IMG/VR virus record: IMGVR_UViG_3300032311_000276 | Location: 1-22,947 of that record | Strand: one strand, 5' to 3' | Length of the DNA: 22,947 nucleotides | DNA from: a virus | In this document: piece after piece, positions 1 through 6,923 of the stretch | Layout of the letters: each line of letters starts with the position of its first letter | Numbering within the stretch: the first letter of the stretch is position 1 | Made by a program: the position numbers and the translations under genes | The notes under the pieces: generated by a model | What the model was told of the DNA's origin: nothing | Database searches by the model: none | What the model saw: the letters and a program-made list of their open reading frames with translations, nothing else

Positions 1-1024
1 TAAAGTCACCAGCTCGTGGCAATGGTTTTAATGATTCACCTTGTGGGCCACCATTACGTGCTACAGGAATAATAGCGCCAGGAATAATCTTAACTGTATT
101 AGGATTTAATACACCATCATCTGCTGCTGTATAAACACCAGCAATAGCCAATGAAGCATTCTTTAATACTAACTCTAATGTCTTGTTAAGTGTTTTAATA
201 TCTGGCAATGCAGTAATTAATGGACCACGACCATAGATCTCACCAGCTACTTTAGCGTAACGAGATACAATCCATGGGCTTCTAGTCATACGTCTATAAA
301 CTATTTCAGTTTTAGATTCTCTATGAATTACATGGTAACAAAAATCACCACGCTTTTGATCTAATATAGTAGCTTCAATAAAGTCTAAATCATCTGTTGG
401 CTTTTGATCTATTTTCTTTTGTAGATCTTCTGGAATATTTGCATCTGACCATTGACGCATAATAGACTCGCCTTTAATACGCATACGTCTATATACATTA
501 TCTACTTGACCATTAGCACCTTCTTCAAATGATACTAAGAATTGTGGCACAGGAATAAAGTTAATTGGATTAATGTCATCACCAGGTTGCACCATCATTA
601 CAGCAGTGCCTACTGATAGATCTAATAAGAACTCACCAATAGCAATATCAAAGTTTGATTGCTTTAATGCAGCAAACATTTTATCTGAGTATATATCTAA
701 TGAAGCTTGAGCTTGTGCTTTACGCTCTTGTGGAATATCTGTGCCTGGCTCTAGTCTGCACCACTTACGTTGTGGTGGGAATATGCCAGATTGCATACGA
801 TTAGCAAATCGTTGTGTAGAGTTAATGGCAGTAGCATCAAATACACGATTCATTTTCTTTTGGCCAGATGTCTTACCATCGTAATAGCCGTCATAAAGAT
901 TACGTTGTGGTAACGCAAACTCATAACATTCTTCGTATAAAGATCTAAAGTCCTCTTTTTTTGTTAGCGCTTTATCATGTCTTTTTAAAACATCATCAGC
1001 GGATAATCTCATCATCTCTGCCAT
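1..1024 (-). CDS. Portal (head-tail connector) protein, C-terminus cut by window edge
   Basis: The portal is the dodecameric ring at the capsid vertex through which the terminase pumps DNA and to which the tail attaches. Reading from 1024, the frame is open for 341 codons and runs off the left end with no stop. The N-terminal part carries the pattern of the podoviral head-to-tail connecting family (PF12236): an early LYEECYEFALPQRN stretch, then a TAINSTQRFANRMQSGIFPP segment just before RKWCRLEPGT. Near the window edge it reads NPNTVKIIPGAIIPVARNGG, a segment also typical of these portals. An AAGGA ribosome site lies about seven bases upstream, inside the last codons of the preceding gene. 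It is the last gene of the minus-strand packaging operon visible here. The family is recognised from motifs only, but confidence is high. Confidence 0.93.
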   Translation of the reverse strand, partial: MAEMMRLSADDVLKRHDKALTKKEDFRSLYEECYEFALPQRNLYDGYYDGKTSGQKKMNRVFDATAINSTQRFANRMQSGIFPPQRKWCRLEPGTDIPQERKAQAQASLDIYSDKMFAALKQSNFDIAIGEFLLDLSVGTAVMMVQPGDDINPINFIPVPQFLVSFEEGANGQVDNVYRRMRIKGESIMRQWSDANIPEDLQKKIDQKPTDDLDFIEATILDQKRGDFCYHVIHRESKTEIVYRRMTRSPWIVSRYAKVAGEIYGRGPLITALPDIKTLNKTLELVLKNASLAIAGVYTAADDGVLNPNTVKIIPGAIIPVARNGGPQGESLKPLPRAGDF

Positions 1025-1025
1025 A

Positions 1026-1298
1026 TCAATCCTTTTTATTTCTATTTGCGAAGTTACGTGCTGCTTCTTTACTACCAAATCCCCATGCTTTTAGTGCTAA
1101 CTTTAGTCTTGTTGGTCTGCCTTTTTCATCTGTTAATGGGCCAGCCATTCCACCAAATCGAGCAGCAAATGATACTCGTCTTGGGTTAGTGCCAGCTTTA
1201 ACTGGTGCTTTTAAGTTTGAGCCTTCTGTTCGTTTAAAGTATTTACGACCAGCTTCATTCAAACCACCTTTAGGATTCTGATATTTCTTTAATGGCAT
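1026..1298 (-). CDS. Small basic protein, DUF6321-like
   Basis: This 90-residue, strongly basic protein contains NPKGGLNEAGRKYFKRTEG near the N-terminus, followed by several Lys/Arg-rich segments and GFGSKEAARNFANRN at the end. The NPKGGL-x-x-x-GR start and the conserved FAARFGGM segment resemble the DUF6321 family, small proteins often encoded beside virion genes in aquatic phages; this assignment is from memory of the family pattern. The start codon overlaps the stop of the upstream 194-residue gene by one base (TAATG), and the portal start lies directly downstream, so the three genes are translationally coupled. A nucleic-acid-binding or head-completion role is possible but not shown. Confidence 0.75.
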   Translation of the reverse strand: MPLKKYQNPKGGLNEAGRKYFKRTEGSNLKAPVKAGTNPRRVSFAARFGGMAGPLTDEKGRPTRLKLALKAWGFGSKEAARNFANRNKKD

Positions 1299-1882
1299 TA
1301 TTCATACCACTCTAAAAATAATTCAGCCATGTGAGCAGAGCCACTTACATTAGTCAATCTAAATAAATATGTTGTTAATGGATTTAATACAATTTCTAAA
1401 ACATTAGATCCACCACCGCCAGATTTTTTACCAGAGCCACCAGCAACAATTTCTGCATCAATTTCAGTTCCAGTGACTGATACAGTTGGATTAATTAATA
1501 TTGCTGATTGACTTGTTGTTGCACTTGTTCTATTTCTTTTAACTGCTGTAAATGATGTGCCACCAGTTACAGTTGCTCCTTCATAAACATAAAGTTCAGC
1601 ATCACCACCGCAACTTGCATCGACTGCTATGTGTGCATATACGCCACTAGCCCATGCAATAGCTATATTACAGCTTGCTCCATTTGCTAACTTTGTTGCG
1701 TCTGGATATATTCTGTATGCCTTAAAAGCTTTACCTTCATGTAAACGTAAGTGATTAATATCCAAAATAGGAAATGGTCTATCAGAACTAGCAATATAAC
1801 TATTGCCATCCTTATCTACATAAGCTGGATTAACATGACGTGATTTGGTCGTGTCCGACTCACGCAATACATTAATCGCCAT
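1298..1882 (-). CDS. Putative virion structural protein
   Basis: This 194-residue protein has no motif I can name with confidence. It is rich in Thr, Ser, Ala, Gly and beta-prone segments, with a Gly/Ser linker (SGKKSGGGGS) near residues 151-160 and a compact C-terminal segment ending LFLEWYE. It lacks a signal peptide and membrane segments. The composition and its place just upstream of the portal gene suggest a capsid decoration or head-surface protein. The start overlaps the stop region of the 52-residue gene upstream, and its stop shares one base with the start of the DUF6321-like gene downstream. The functional label is inference from context; the coding call itself is secure. Confidence 0.7.
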   Translation of the reverse strand: MAINVLRESDTTKSRHVNPAYVDKDGNSYIASSDRPFPILDINHLRLHEGKAFKAYRIYPDATKLANGASCNIAIAWASGVYAHIAVDASCGGDAELYVYEGATVTGGTSFTAVKRNRTSATTSQSAILINPTVSVTGTEIDAEIVAGGSGKKSGGGGSNVLEIVLNPLTTYLFRLTNVSGSAHMAELFLEWYE

Positions 1883-2030
1883 TTTCTTCCATCTTATCTT
1901 CTTCTGAATCCATTAACTCTGGCTTTTTATTCTTTGTCTGCTGAACCATAAGCTTAACAGCTTGCTGAACAAATTTAGCGCTGGACTTAATATCTTCGTC
2001 ATCTAACTCAATCGATAATTCTGCTTTCAT
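1872..2030 (-). CDS. Small acidic protein of unknown function
   Basis: This is a 52-residue frame starting MKAELSIELDDEDIKSSAKF and ending in an acidic tail (MDSEEDKMEENGD). The middle (FVQQAVKLMVQQTKNKK) would form an amphipathic helix. The ATG overlaps the stop codon of the upstream 50-residue gene as ATGA, and the end overlaps the start of the 194-residue gene by 11 bases. This chain of overlaps is the main evidence that it is real, because the reading frame fills an otherwise unexplained gap. I recognise no family. Confidence 0.7.
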   Translation of the reverse strand: MKAELSIELDDEDIKSSAKFVQQAVKLMVQQTKNKKPELMDSEEDKMEENGD

Positions 2031-2179
2031 TTTTTAGATGCCCTCATATTGTCTACAAGATTGGGATATGGCCTACCAGATTTCTTAGCCATTTGTTTAG
2101 CTGCTGCTTTTTGCATAGGCGTAAGTTTTTTAGACTTGCCTAAGCTTTTTGGTCTTTCCTTATCCCAAACTTCTTTCAT
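2027..2179 (-). CDS. Small basic phage protein (RPYPNLVDN motif)
   Basis: This is a 50-residue, Lys-rich frame starting MKEVWDKERPKSLGKSKKL and containing KKSGRPYPNLVDNMRASKK at the C-terminus. The combination of an N-terminal RPKSLGK and a C-terminal GRPYPNLVDNM recurs in small uncharacterised proteins of aquatic podoviruses and siphoviruses, as far as I recall. Both ends overlap neighbours by ATGA junctions (with the DUF6496-like gene upstream and the acidic gene downstream), so translation is coupled. The high charge suggests DNA or virion association, but no function is established. Confidence 0.72.
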   Translation of the reverse strand: MKEVWDKERPKSLGKSKKLTPMQKAAAKQMAKKSGRPYPNLVDNMRASKK

Positions 2180-2331
2180 TTCTTTTTAGCCATTCCAGCT
2201 TCGCTCATTGCAATAGCAACGGCTTGCTTTTGTGATTTAACTACTGGGCCACCTTTGCCAGAATGCAATGTGCCTTTTTTATATTCACGCATAACTTTAT
2301 GAACTTTAGCTTGCATTTTGTCTTTTTTCAT
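2176..2331 (-). CDS. DUF6496-like small basic protein
   Basis: This 51-residue protein has the features of the DUF6496 family: a basic N-terminus with KVHKVMREYKKGTLHSG, then KSQKQAVAIAMSEAGMAKKK. The V-M-x-E-(F/Y)-K-x-G-x-L-x-S-G and QA(I/V)AIA-S-E-AG segments are the diagnostic blocks. Members occur in phages and bacteria and have no known function. The start shares one base with the stop of the upstream Pro-rich gene (TAATG), and the stop overlaps the next start (ATGA). The family call is fairly sure and the role is unknown. Confidence 0.8.
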   Translation of the reverse strand: MKKDKMQAKVHKVMREYKKGTLHSGKGGPVVKSQKQAVAIAMSEAGMAKKK

Positions 2332-2525
2332 TATATTTTTTCTCCAGTGCCTAAAGTTGCATCAGCTCCTAATGCATCTGGTGTAGCTACAGATGAAATC
2401 AATGATGATCGTCTTTGACGCGCACGTTTAGCAGCTGCTGATTCTGTTGCTGCGCTACGTTCTGGCGCTAAATCTTTAACTGGTGGTGGTGGTGGGGGTG
2501 GTGATGATGGTGATGATCCGCCCAT
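2331..2525 (-). CDS. Pro-rich small virion-associated protein
   Basis: This 64-residue protein begins MGGSSPSS followed by a run of seven prolines (about residues 9-15). It then has an Ala/Arg-rich helix (AATESAAAKRARQRRSSL) and ends with LGADATLGTGEKI. The arrangement of an MGG start, an Arg-rich RRSSLISS block and a small LG tail resembles minor tail or ejected proteins encoded near the portal in T7-like phages (gp6.7/gp7.3 types). It also parallels the next gene upstream. The homology is weak and is offered as a hypothesis. The gene is coupled to its downstream neighbour by a one-base TAATG overlap. Confidence 0.6.
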   Translation of the reverse strand: MGGSSPSSPPPPPPPVKDLAPERSAATESAAAKRARQRRSSLISSVATPDALGADATLGTGEKI

Positions 2526-2527
2526 GA

Positions 2528-2779
2528 TTAATATCCTCCTGTTGGTGGGGTTTCAGTTCCTAGCGTTTCTACGCCAGTTTCTGGATTAAGTCTTGCTTCT
2601 GAAAGTAGCACACGTGAACCAGTTGCTGCTCTTGATCTACGTCTGCCAGCCATTTGTTCTTCTAAATTACGTTTATCTTCTAATGCCTTTGCTTCTGCAT
2701 CTGCCATTTGCTTGCGTTGCATAGCTAAACTTTCTTCGGCAGCAGAAGTGTCTGGCGCTCCGCCAAATAATCCACCCAT
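2528..2779 (-). CDS. Small helical virion-associated protein
   Basis: This is an 83-residue protein. It has a Gly-rich start (MGGLFGGAPDTS), a charged helical middle likely to form a coiled coil (SLAMQRKQMADAEAKALEDK) and an Arg-rich block (GRRRSRAATGSRVLLSEARL). It ends with a Gly/Thr/Pro tail (GTETPPTGGY). Its layout matches the adjacent Pro-rich gene: MGG start, helix, RR-rich block, LG tail. The pair may therefore be diverged paralogues of a minor tail or ejected protein. The start overlaps the stop of the gp13-like gene by one base. The function is inferred from position only. Confidence 0.65.
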   Translation of the reverse strand: MGGLFGGAPDTSAAEESLAMQRKQMADAEAKALEDKRNLEEQMAGRRRSRAATGSRVLLSEARLNPETGVETLGTETPPTGGY

Positions 2780-3273
2780 TACAATCTCCTTAATAAAGTA
2801 AAATCTTCCTGTGCCGGACTATATTTAGCCATAATGCCCTCTGGCTCAAACTTTAAAGCTAGAGCAAAGCGCATAGCAACATTATCAGATGTTTTAACAG
2901 ATATTTGCAATCTGTGCAAGTTAAATGTTATCCAACAGATATCTAAAAAGGCTTTTGACGCGCGAATCATGGCTATTGGATATCGCTTAGATGTCGGAGA
3001 TAGTAGTGACCACACTTCTGCCACACCATTCCATAGTAATCCGCACCCAAATACAGCTACTGGCTGGCCATGAAGAAAAGCTGTAATCACTGGCCCACGT
3101 GTTGCTTGACCAGCAATTTGTGTTTTAAATCCTTCTAGGCCTAACATTTGAATATATCCTTCAATACCATCTAGATTATCTAAATGGTTTACATGAAATG
3201 GCAAATAATAACTTCCATCAACATGCGGGAAGTTTTCTAAGGCTTCTGGACTAATCAAATATGTTGAAGTCAT
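2779..3273 (-). CDS. T7 gp13-like (DUF2833) GNAT-fold protein
   Basis: This 164-residue protein has an acetyltransferase-like fold pattern. A central strand (ITAFLHGQPVAVFGCGLLW) is followed by AEVWSLLSPTSKRYPIAMIR, then a helix with FNLHRLQISVKTSDNVAMRF and ALALKFEPEGIM, the typical GNAT ending of neighbour comparison and large-residue strand. Phage proteins of this type are grouped with T7 gp13 (PF11090), an internal virion protein needed for assembly or ejection. The gene starts 23 bases inside the large terminase gene, so the two are coupled. The assignment comes from the fold pattern and the position between terminase and virion genes; enzymatic activity is not implied. Confidence 0.7.
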   Translation of the reverse strand: MTSTYLISPEALENFPHVDGSYYLPFHVNHLDNLDGIEGYIQMLGLEGFKTQIAGQATRGPVITAFLHGQPVAVFGCGLLWNGVAEVWSLLSPTSKRYPIAMIRASKAFLDICWITFNLHRLQISVKTSDNVAMRFALALKFEPEGIMAKYSPAQEDFTLLRRL

Positions 3274-4804
3274 TGCTGGCTACAGTTTGTGCAATTACAG
3301 TTGATGCTGATAATGGACTCTTAGTTAATCGTTTATGTTCCCCGCCGCCAAGAAGTAAGTATCCAAATGCATCACCTACGTGAGAGTGTTCGTTCTTGTT
3401 AGGTGCATCTTTAAATCTTTCTTGACCAGCACCGACAGCTACGCGTTTAAAATGGTATCCGCCCGCTAAAGACTTACGGATCATTTTGCATTTAGTAGCA
3501 ATCATAAGTCCAGGCTTACCCATAATAAGTCTTTGCATGGGAGCTGCTGCTGCTTCACGTCTAACCTTAAAGTCATTAGATGGTGTAGGCTGTGCGCGTA
3601 ATCCTAATGTTCTTAAATAATCAAATGCAGTCACTTCGTAAATAGCATCTCGTTGCATACCCGCTGGATCGCCCCACATCATCATCTGTGCTTTAGGGTA
3701 TCTAGCATTAAGCTCTGCTAATAACTGCTGACCAAATCGTTCTAGTCCCATATCAAATGTAACTATCTCATCTAATATAATCCATCGTCCATTGTTTAAT
3801 CTTTGCCCAACGACTGCGGCTGGAGTCAAACCAAAGTCAAGGCCCACTTGCAATGGCAACTCTGGATCGTAATCTACTTCACCACTCATGGCACTGTCAT
3901 CATACTCTGGCCATACTGGTCTGCCTTCTTGAACGTATGTATATTTACCTTCGGCATAACACTTAATCCAATCTAAGTTCTTACCGCCTAACATCTGCAT
4001 GTAGTAACCAGCTGGTAGATTGCCTACGTTTTCAGCCTTAGGATTTATCTTCCACCAACGGCCACCAGAAAATATATGATCGTTAGCTTCTGGATTGTCT
4101 GGTAAGTTTCCAGGATCTACTTCTGTAACACCGCCAGGTTGTTTAAAGAATTGCCATGCATACTTGCCATTAAGCTTATCCTTCTCTGCTAGTCGATACC
4201 ACCAGTGGTCATCATCCATTGGATTAGTATCCATCCACACACCATGCCAGGTAGGTCCACCATCACGTTGTGTCGGATATCGACCCACACGATGAGTAAG
4301 TCCGTCAATAACTGCTTTAGGAAGTTCACGAGCTTCATTTACCCACGCTCCAGTCAATTCAAGTGATAGTAGTTTTCTTACGTCTTTAGGTTGATCTAAT
4401 GCTAAAAAGATAACTTCGCAATCAATACCCGCTGCTTCACCACGAGATGGCAAACGAATATGATGAGTAATAGGGGGAGTGTATAACATTGGACCAAAGG
4501 TGTTCTCTGGAAATAAATCTTGCCATGTTTTAATCGTTGTTGTTTTTAATTCTGGATATGAGTTACGGACAATGACAAATCGTGTATAACGAATACCATC
4601 CACTGGAGATGGCTTTTGTCTGACTGCTCGCATCATAATCTCTGCGGCACATGCATAGGATTTACCAGAGCCAACAGGCCCCATCAGTCCACGCACGAAT
4701 GCGTCTGACTGTAGAAAGTTCCATGTTGTTGGAGCGGTGCTAAAATCTAAATCAATCCCAGGGCCATGAATGGCTTTCTGAGATGTTTCTTTTGTTTTAG
4801 CCAT
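3251..4804 (-). CDS. Terminase large subunit (packaging ATPase/nuclease)
   Basis: This is the motor that cuts concatemeric DNA and drives it through the portal. The 517-residue protein shows a Walker A loop at 42-49 (GPVGSGKS), a Walker B with catalytic glutamate at 149-158 (ELTGAWVNEA), and the coupling-region context TNPMDDDHWW near 193-202. The C-terminal RNase H-like nuclease has acidic residues at Asp323 (VGLDFGLTPA), Asp379 (MWGDPAG) and Asp478 (HVGDAFGYLLLG). The length fits podoviral terminases. The start overlaps the upstream 55-residue gene by eight bases. Small terminase is encoded about 0.4 kb upstream, separated by two small genes. Confidence 0.96.
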   Translation of the reverse strand: MAKTKETSQKAIHGPGIDLDFSTAPTTWNFLQSDAFVRGLMGPVGSGKSYACAAEIMMRAVRQKPSPVDGIRYTRFVIVRNSYPELKTTTIKTWQDLFPENTFGPMLYTPPITHHIRLPSRGEAAGIDCEVIFLALDQPKDVRKLLSLELTGAWVNEARELPKAVIDGLTHRVGRYPTQRDGGPTWHGVWMDTNPMDDDHWWYRLAEKDKLNGKYAWQFFKQPGGVTEVDPGNLPDNPEANDHIFSGGRWWKINPKAENVGNLPAGYYMQMLGGKNLDWIKCYAEGKYTYVQEGRPVWPEYDDSAMSGEVDYDPELPLQVGLDFGLTPAAVVGQRLNNGRWIILDEIVTFDMGLERFGQQLLAELNARYPKAQMMMWGDPAGMQRDAIYEVTAFDYLRTLGLRAQPTPSNDFKVRREAAAAPMQRLIMGKPGLMIATKCKMIRKSLAGGYHFKRVAVGAGQERFKDAPNKNEHSHVGDAFGYLLLGGGEHKRLTKSPLSASTVIAQTVASNDFNIFD

Positions 4805-4964
4805 CTATATCTTTAATTTCGAGCATTAGTAATTGATTAAGCACTGCGAGTTGCGCTTGCAATGCATCAATAATTTGTAACGCTTCGGTTTGATATATGT
4901 TATTTAATGCATATGCATCTCTTAACTTTTGAATACGCGATTCTAAATCATTTGGTGCGCTCAT
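4797..4964 (-). CDS. Small helical protein, possible packaging accessory
   Basis: This 55-residue protein starts MSAPNDLESRIQKLRDAY. An upstream in-frame start at 4997 would add 11 residues, but I choose 4964 because a perfect AGGAGG ribosome site (4976-4971) lies six bases before it. The sequence is almost entirely helical with heptad-like leucines (ALQIIDALQAQLAVLNQLLM), so a coiled-coil dimer is likely. It overlaps the DUF6378-like gene upstream and the large terminase start downstream. I recognise no family, and any link to packaging rests on its position alone. Confidence 0.75.
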   Translation of the reverse strand: MSAPNDLESRIQKLRDAYALNNIYQTEALQIIDALQAQLAVLNQLLMLEIKDIDG

Positions 4965-5250
4965 TAAATTCCTCCTCAATTTGTAAACGATTTCCAACTA
5001 ACATAATATAACCAGCTATGTCTAGCCAGTTATCAGTATGATATGGATCTCCATAAAGAATACGACTAATCTTATGTATCACCATATCTAATGATTCTTG
5101 CATGTCTGAATCTAATCTATACCAATTTCCGTTTTCATCGCGCATGGCTTCTTTGGTCGCTTGAATGAAAACACATTTAGGCAAATAACCACCATGCGTT
5201 ACTTGACGATCATTCAGTATCTTTGTTATCGGGTCTTGTGGTTTCGTCAT
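4948..5250 (-). CDS. DUF6378-like protein
   Basis: This 100-residue protein has the hallmarks of the DUF6378 phage family: an early ILNDRQVTHGGY block near residue 12, an EAMRDENGNWYRLDSDMQES segment, a helix with LDMVIHKISRILYGDPYHTDNW and a closing helix with DIAGYIMLVGNRL. Members are common in phage early or packaging regions, and their biochemical role is unknown. The start lies 41 bases inside the small terminase gene, and the end overlaps the 55-residue gene downstream. The family call rests on the HKI(A/S)RIL-x-GDP-x-H-x-D-x-W-x-DIAGY pattern. Confidence 0.8.
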   Translation of the reverse strand: MTKPQDPITKILNDRQVTHGGYLPKCVFIQATKEAMRDENGNWYRLDSDMQESLDMVIHKISRILYGDPYHTDNWLDIAGYIMLVGNRLQIEEEFNERTK

Positions 5251-5680
5251 TGTCTATGATCTCTGGTGCGCGTATGTTAATACCTAATACGCTTGGTTTA
5301 TCTGATTCTTCCGGATTATCTAACAAACCAGAAGCTTTAGCAAGTATACGTAATACACCAACCTTGTCCCACAGTTCTATATCAAGAGTTGTATAGCTAT
5401 TGCCCTCTTTATCCGTCTTAGTATTTGACTTAATGCTTTTAATAGCTTGCAAGGCGTGTTCTGGTATATCCTTGCTCGGTTTAACTTTAATATTACCTTG
5501 CTCATCCCACTCCATAACATCAGTAAGCTTTGTATTCGCCAAACATAAAAGAGAATAGCTAACAGCTTCACGATTCTGTTGCAACGTAGTCGAACGCTCA
5601 AGCTTCTTTTGAAGGCTACGGACACCACCATAGCCAGCAAGTGAAGGAATGGGCTTTTTGGTTTTGACTTCATCTGTCAT
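5210..5680 (-). CDS. Terminase small subunit (putative)
   Basis: This 156-residue protein has no enzymatic motif. Its C-terminal half contains IKSNTKTDKEGNSYTTLDIE followed by LWDKVGVLRILAKASGLLD. The pattern of Lys-rich strand, short linker, then W-D-K-x-x-x-L-x-x-L-(G/A)-K-x-x-G-L is characteristic of small terminase subunits, which bind the packaging site as oligomeric rings and recruit the large subunit. An N-terminal helical DNA-binding region is plausible. Its start shares one base with the stop of the preceding gene. The assignment is from that signature and the position upstream of large terminase; it could also be a different packaging adaptor. Confidence 0.65.
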   Translation of the reverse strand: MTDEVKTKKPIPSLAGYGGVRSLQKKLERSTTLQQNREAVSYSLLCLANTKLTDVMEWDEQGNIKVKPSKDIPEHALQAIKSIKSNTKTDKEGNSYTTLDIELWDKVGVLRILAKASGLLDNPEESDKPSVLGINIRAPEIIDNDETTRPDNKDTE

Positions 5681-5946
5681 TAGAATGGTAAGTCATCTGG
5701 TAAGTCATCAAAAGATGCTGGCGCTGCATTAGCTGGAGCAGCCTTTGGCACTTTTGGTTTAATACTTACTTGACGATATGGTGTTCCAAGATGTTGGCCT
5801 ACTGCTTCTTTAATATTAAGATAATATAAATTGCCATCAAGGTCTGCAAACTCACCAGTCCACTCTGGATGCCAATCTTCTTTTTTATTTTCGTTTACAA
5901 ATGCTACGCCTGTTCCTGGTTTACGTGGTTTTTTATCTTCCGCCAT
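5680..5946 (-). CDS. ssDNA-binding-like protein with acidic SSB-type tail
   Basis: This 88-residue protein has a compact beta-rich core (about residues 10-60: TGVAFVNENKKEDWHPEWTG, then LDGNLYYLNIKEAVG and RQVSIKPK). An Ala/Pro linker follows, and it ends with the acidic tip DDLPDDLPF. A flexible linker plus a D-D-x-P-F terminus is how bacterial SSB binds its partner proteins. The core resembles small phage proteins with a GxxF-N-N-K-K start and a GxxY(W/Y)LN strand, whose role is unknown. An AGGAGA ribosome site precedes the start. It sits among RusA, a zinc ribbon and terminase genes. An ssDNA-binding or SSB-mimic role is inference; the tip motif is seen directly. Confidence 0.6.
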   Translation of the reverse strand: MAEDKKPRKPGTGVAFVNENKKEDWHPEWTGEFADLDGNLYYLNIKEAVGQHLGTPYRQVSIKPKVPKAAPANAAPASFDDLPDDLPF

Positions 5947-5955
5947 GCTATTCTC

Positions 5956-6147
5956 CTATTTAACGGGTGCGCCTTTAACTCTTTTCTCTAGACACCTAGC
6001 GCAGATCCAGCGTCTATTTGTTTTCTTCGGTGATACCTTCCACATGCCACCATCACTTTTAACATGGGCATAACATGTAGAACAAAATCTGTGGCCAAAC
6101 TGACCAACGGGGGCTTCTTCAAAAGTAACTTCTGGTTTAGATTTCAC
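5956..6147 (-). CDS. Small zinc-ribbon protein
   Basis: This 63-residue protein has two CxxC knuckles, FCSTCYAHVKSDGG (Cys22, Cys25) and RRWICARCLEKR (about Cys50, Cys53), separated by about 24 residues. This is the spacing of a four-cysteine zinc ribbon. The rest is short and basic. Phage genomes often carry such single-domain ribbons beside recombination genes, where they may bind DNA or modify a host complex, but no specific role can be assigned. The start overlaps the end of rusA by 11 bases, so it is co-expressed with the Holliday-junction resolvase. Confidence 0.75.
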   Translation of the reverse strand: MKSKPEVTFEEAPVGQFGHRFCSTCYAHVKSDGGMWKVSPKKTNRRWICARCLEKRVKGAPVK

Positions 6148-6481
6148 TAATCACCACCATTGTTTTACCGCCTACACATGGCTCAACTCTGTTAATAGAT
6201 AACTGATCTATCTGTGAATCGTCATCATATACACCAGCTGCCATCATAGCATCTAAAATAGCCTTTAAACAATTGTCCAAATCAAATCTTCGCTTGCTAC
6301 GTGGATGAATATTAATATACACATTAAGACGCTTATCACCAAAAGATTTAACTTTCTCTTTGAAACAGTAAGCTTGGACAGCCAGCTTAAAGAGAGTGCC
6401 TTCTTTAGAAATGAATCTTCTTTTGCCATTGGCTCTCCAATAAGTATTTACTGATGGTGGGTATGGTAATTCTAATATCAT
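6137..6481 (-). CDS. rusA: RusA-type Holliday junction resolvase
   Basis: RusA homodimers cut four-way DNA junctions in symmetric fashion, which helps resolve recombination intermediates and debranch DNA before packaging. The 114-residue protein begins with the family's typical MILELPYPPSVNTYWR. It carries the catalytic acidic cluster RRFDLDNCLKAILDAM (Asp67, Asp69, Lys73, Asp77) and DDDSQI (Asp86-88), equivalent to Asp70, Asp72, Lys76 and Asp91 of the E. coli enzyme. The length matches the family. It lies between a ribbon-helix-helix gene (ATGA overlap) and the zinc ribbon. Functionally it pairs with the YqaJ/ERF system encoded on the opposite strand at 11.7-13.5 kb. Confidence 0.93.
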   Translation of the reverse strand: MILELPYPPSVNTYWRANGKRRFISKEGTLFKLAVQAYCFKEKVKSFGDKRLNVYINIHPRSKRRFDLDNCLKAILDAMMAAGVYDDDSQIDQLSINRVEPCVGGKTMVVISEI

Positions 6482-6657
6482 GCGTTTAACTTATTTAATC
6501 GCTCATTGATATCATTTAAGCTATCAGATAAGTATTGATTAATAAGTTGGTTAATAATAACTGCCTTGTGTCTTTTAAGTTGCTTTGATGCTTTATCTAA
6601 TAACTCTACACTCTCTGGTGTCAGTCTTACTAGAAATGGTTTTAATTCGCTACTCAT
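6478..6657 (-). CDS. Ribbon-helix-helix (CopG/Arc-like) DNA-binding protein
   Basis: This is a 59-residue protein. An N-terminal strand (KPFLVRLTPESVELLDKASK) is followed by a turn and a second helix (KRHKAVIINQLINQYL), the strand-helix-helix order of Arc/CopG repressors, in which the strands of a dimer insert into the major groove. A charged C-terminal helix follows. Both ends overlap neighbours as ATGA (the 87-residue gene upstream and rusA downstream). As the second gene after the promoter at 6924-6952, it could repress its own operon. The paired -35 boxes there form an inverted repeat suited to a dimeric repressor. The fold is well supported; the operator is speculation. Confidence 0.78.
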   Translation of the reverse strand: MSSELKPFLVRLTPESVELLDKASKQLKRHKAVIINQLINQYLSDSLNDINERLNKLNA

Positions 6658-6917
6658 ACGTTCTCCTTATACTTGGTTAATTGCTTGACTAGTTTCTTTT
6701 TATCTTTATCTTTTGCCTGTTGTTTAGCATTTCTTAAAAATACTGGCAAGATACAATCAATAGCTTTATATGCTTTTAGATTAGGGGGGTCATCACGCCA
6801 TTGAGGTGATTTGAATATTGCAGATCCTTTGTCGGTAATAACTTCTGCTTTGTATTCACATGGGCCAAACACTTTAAACATGTCTTGCATCCATTCCTTA
6901 GCAGAGTTATATTTCAT
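6654..6917 (-). CDS. Unknown protein, first gene of the minus-strand operon
   Basis: This is an 87-residue protein beginning MKYNSAKEWMQDMF and ending in a Lys-rich helix (KDKDKKKLVKQLTKYKENV). An upstream in-frame GTG at 6935 would add six residues. It lies inside the predicted promoter (between its -35 and -10 boxes), so a transcript from that promoter could not use it, and I choose the ATG at 6917. This ATG falls almost exactly at the expected transcription start, which suggests a leaderless message. The core (GPCEYKAEVITDKGSAIFKS) is beta-prone. No family is recognised. It overlaps the ribbon-helix-helix gene by ATGA. Confidence 0.65.
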   Translation of the reverse strand: MKYNSAKEWMQDMFKVFGPCEYKAEVITDKGSAIFKSPQWRDDPPNLKAYKAIDCILPVFLRNAKQQAKDKDKKKLVKQLTKYKENV

Positions 6918-6923
6918 ACGCTC

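Noticed and set aside
961-1281. A plus-strand 106-residue frame across the portal and DUF6321-like genes
   Set aside because: Antisense shadow of two supported genes; no ribosome site or family pattern.
5377-5673. A 98-residue basic frame overlapping the small terminase gene
   Set aside because: It lies entirely within the terminase-like gene in another frame, with no motif and no coupling to neighbours.
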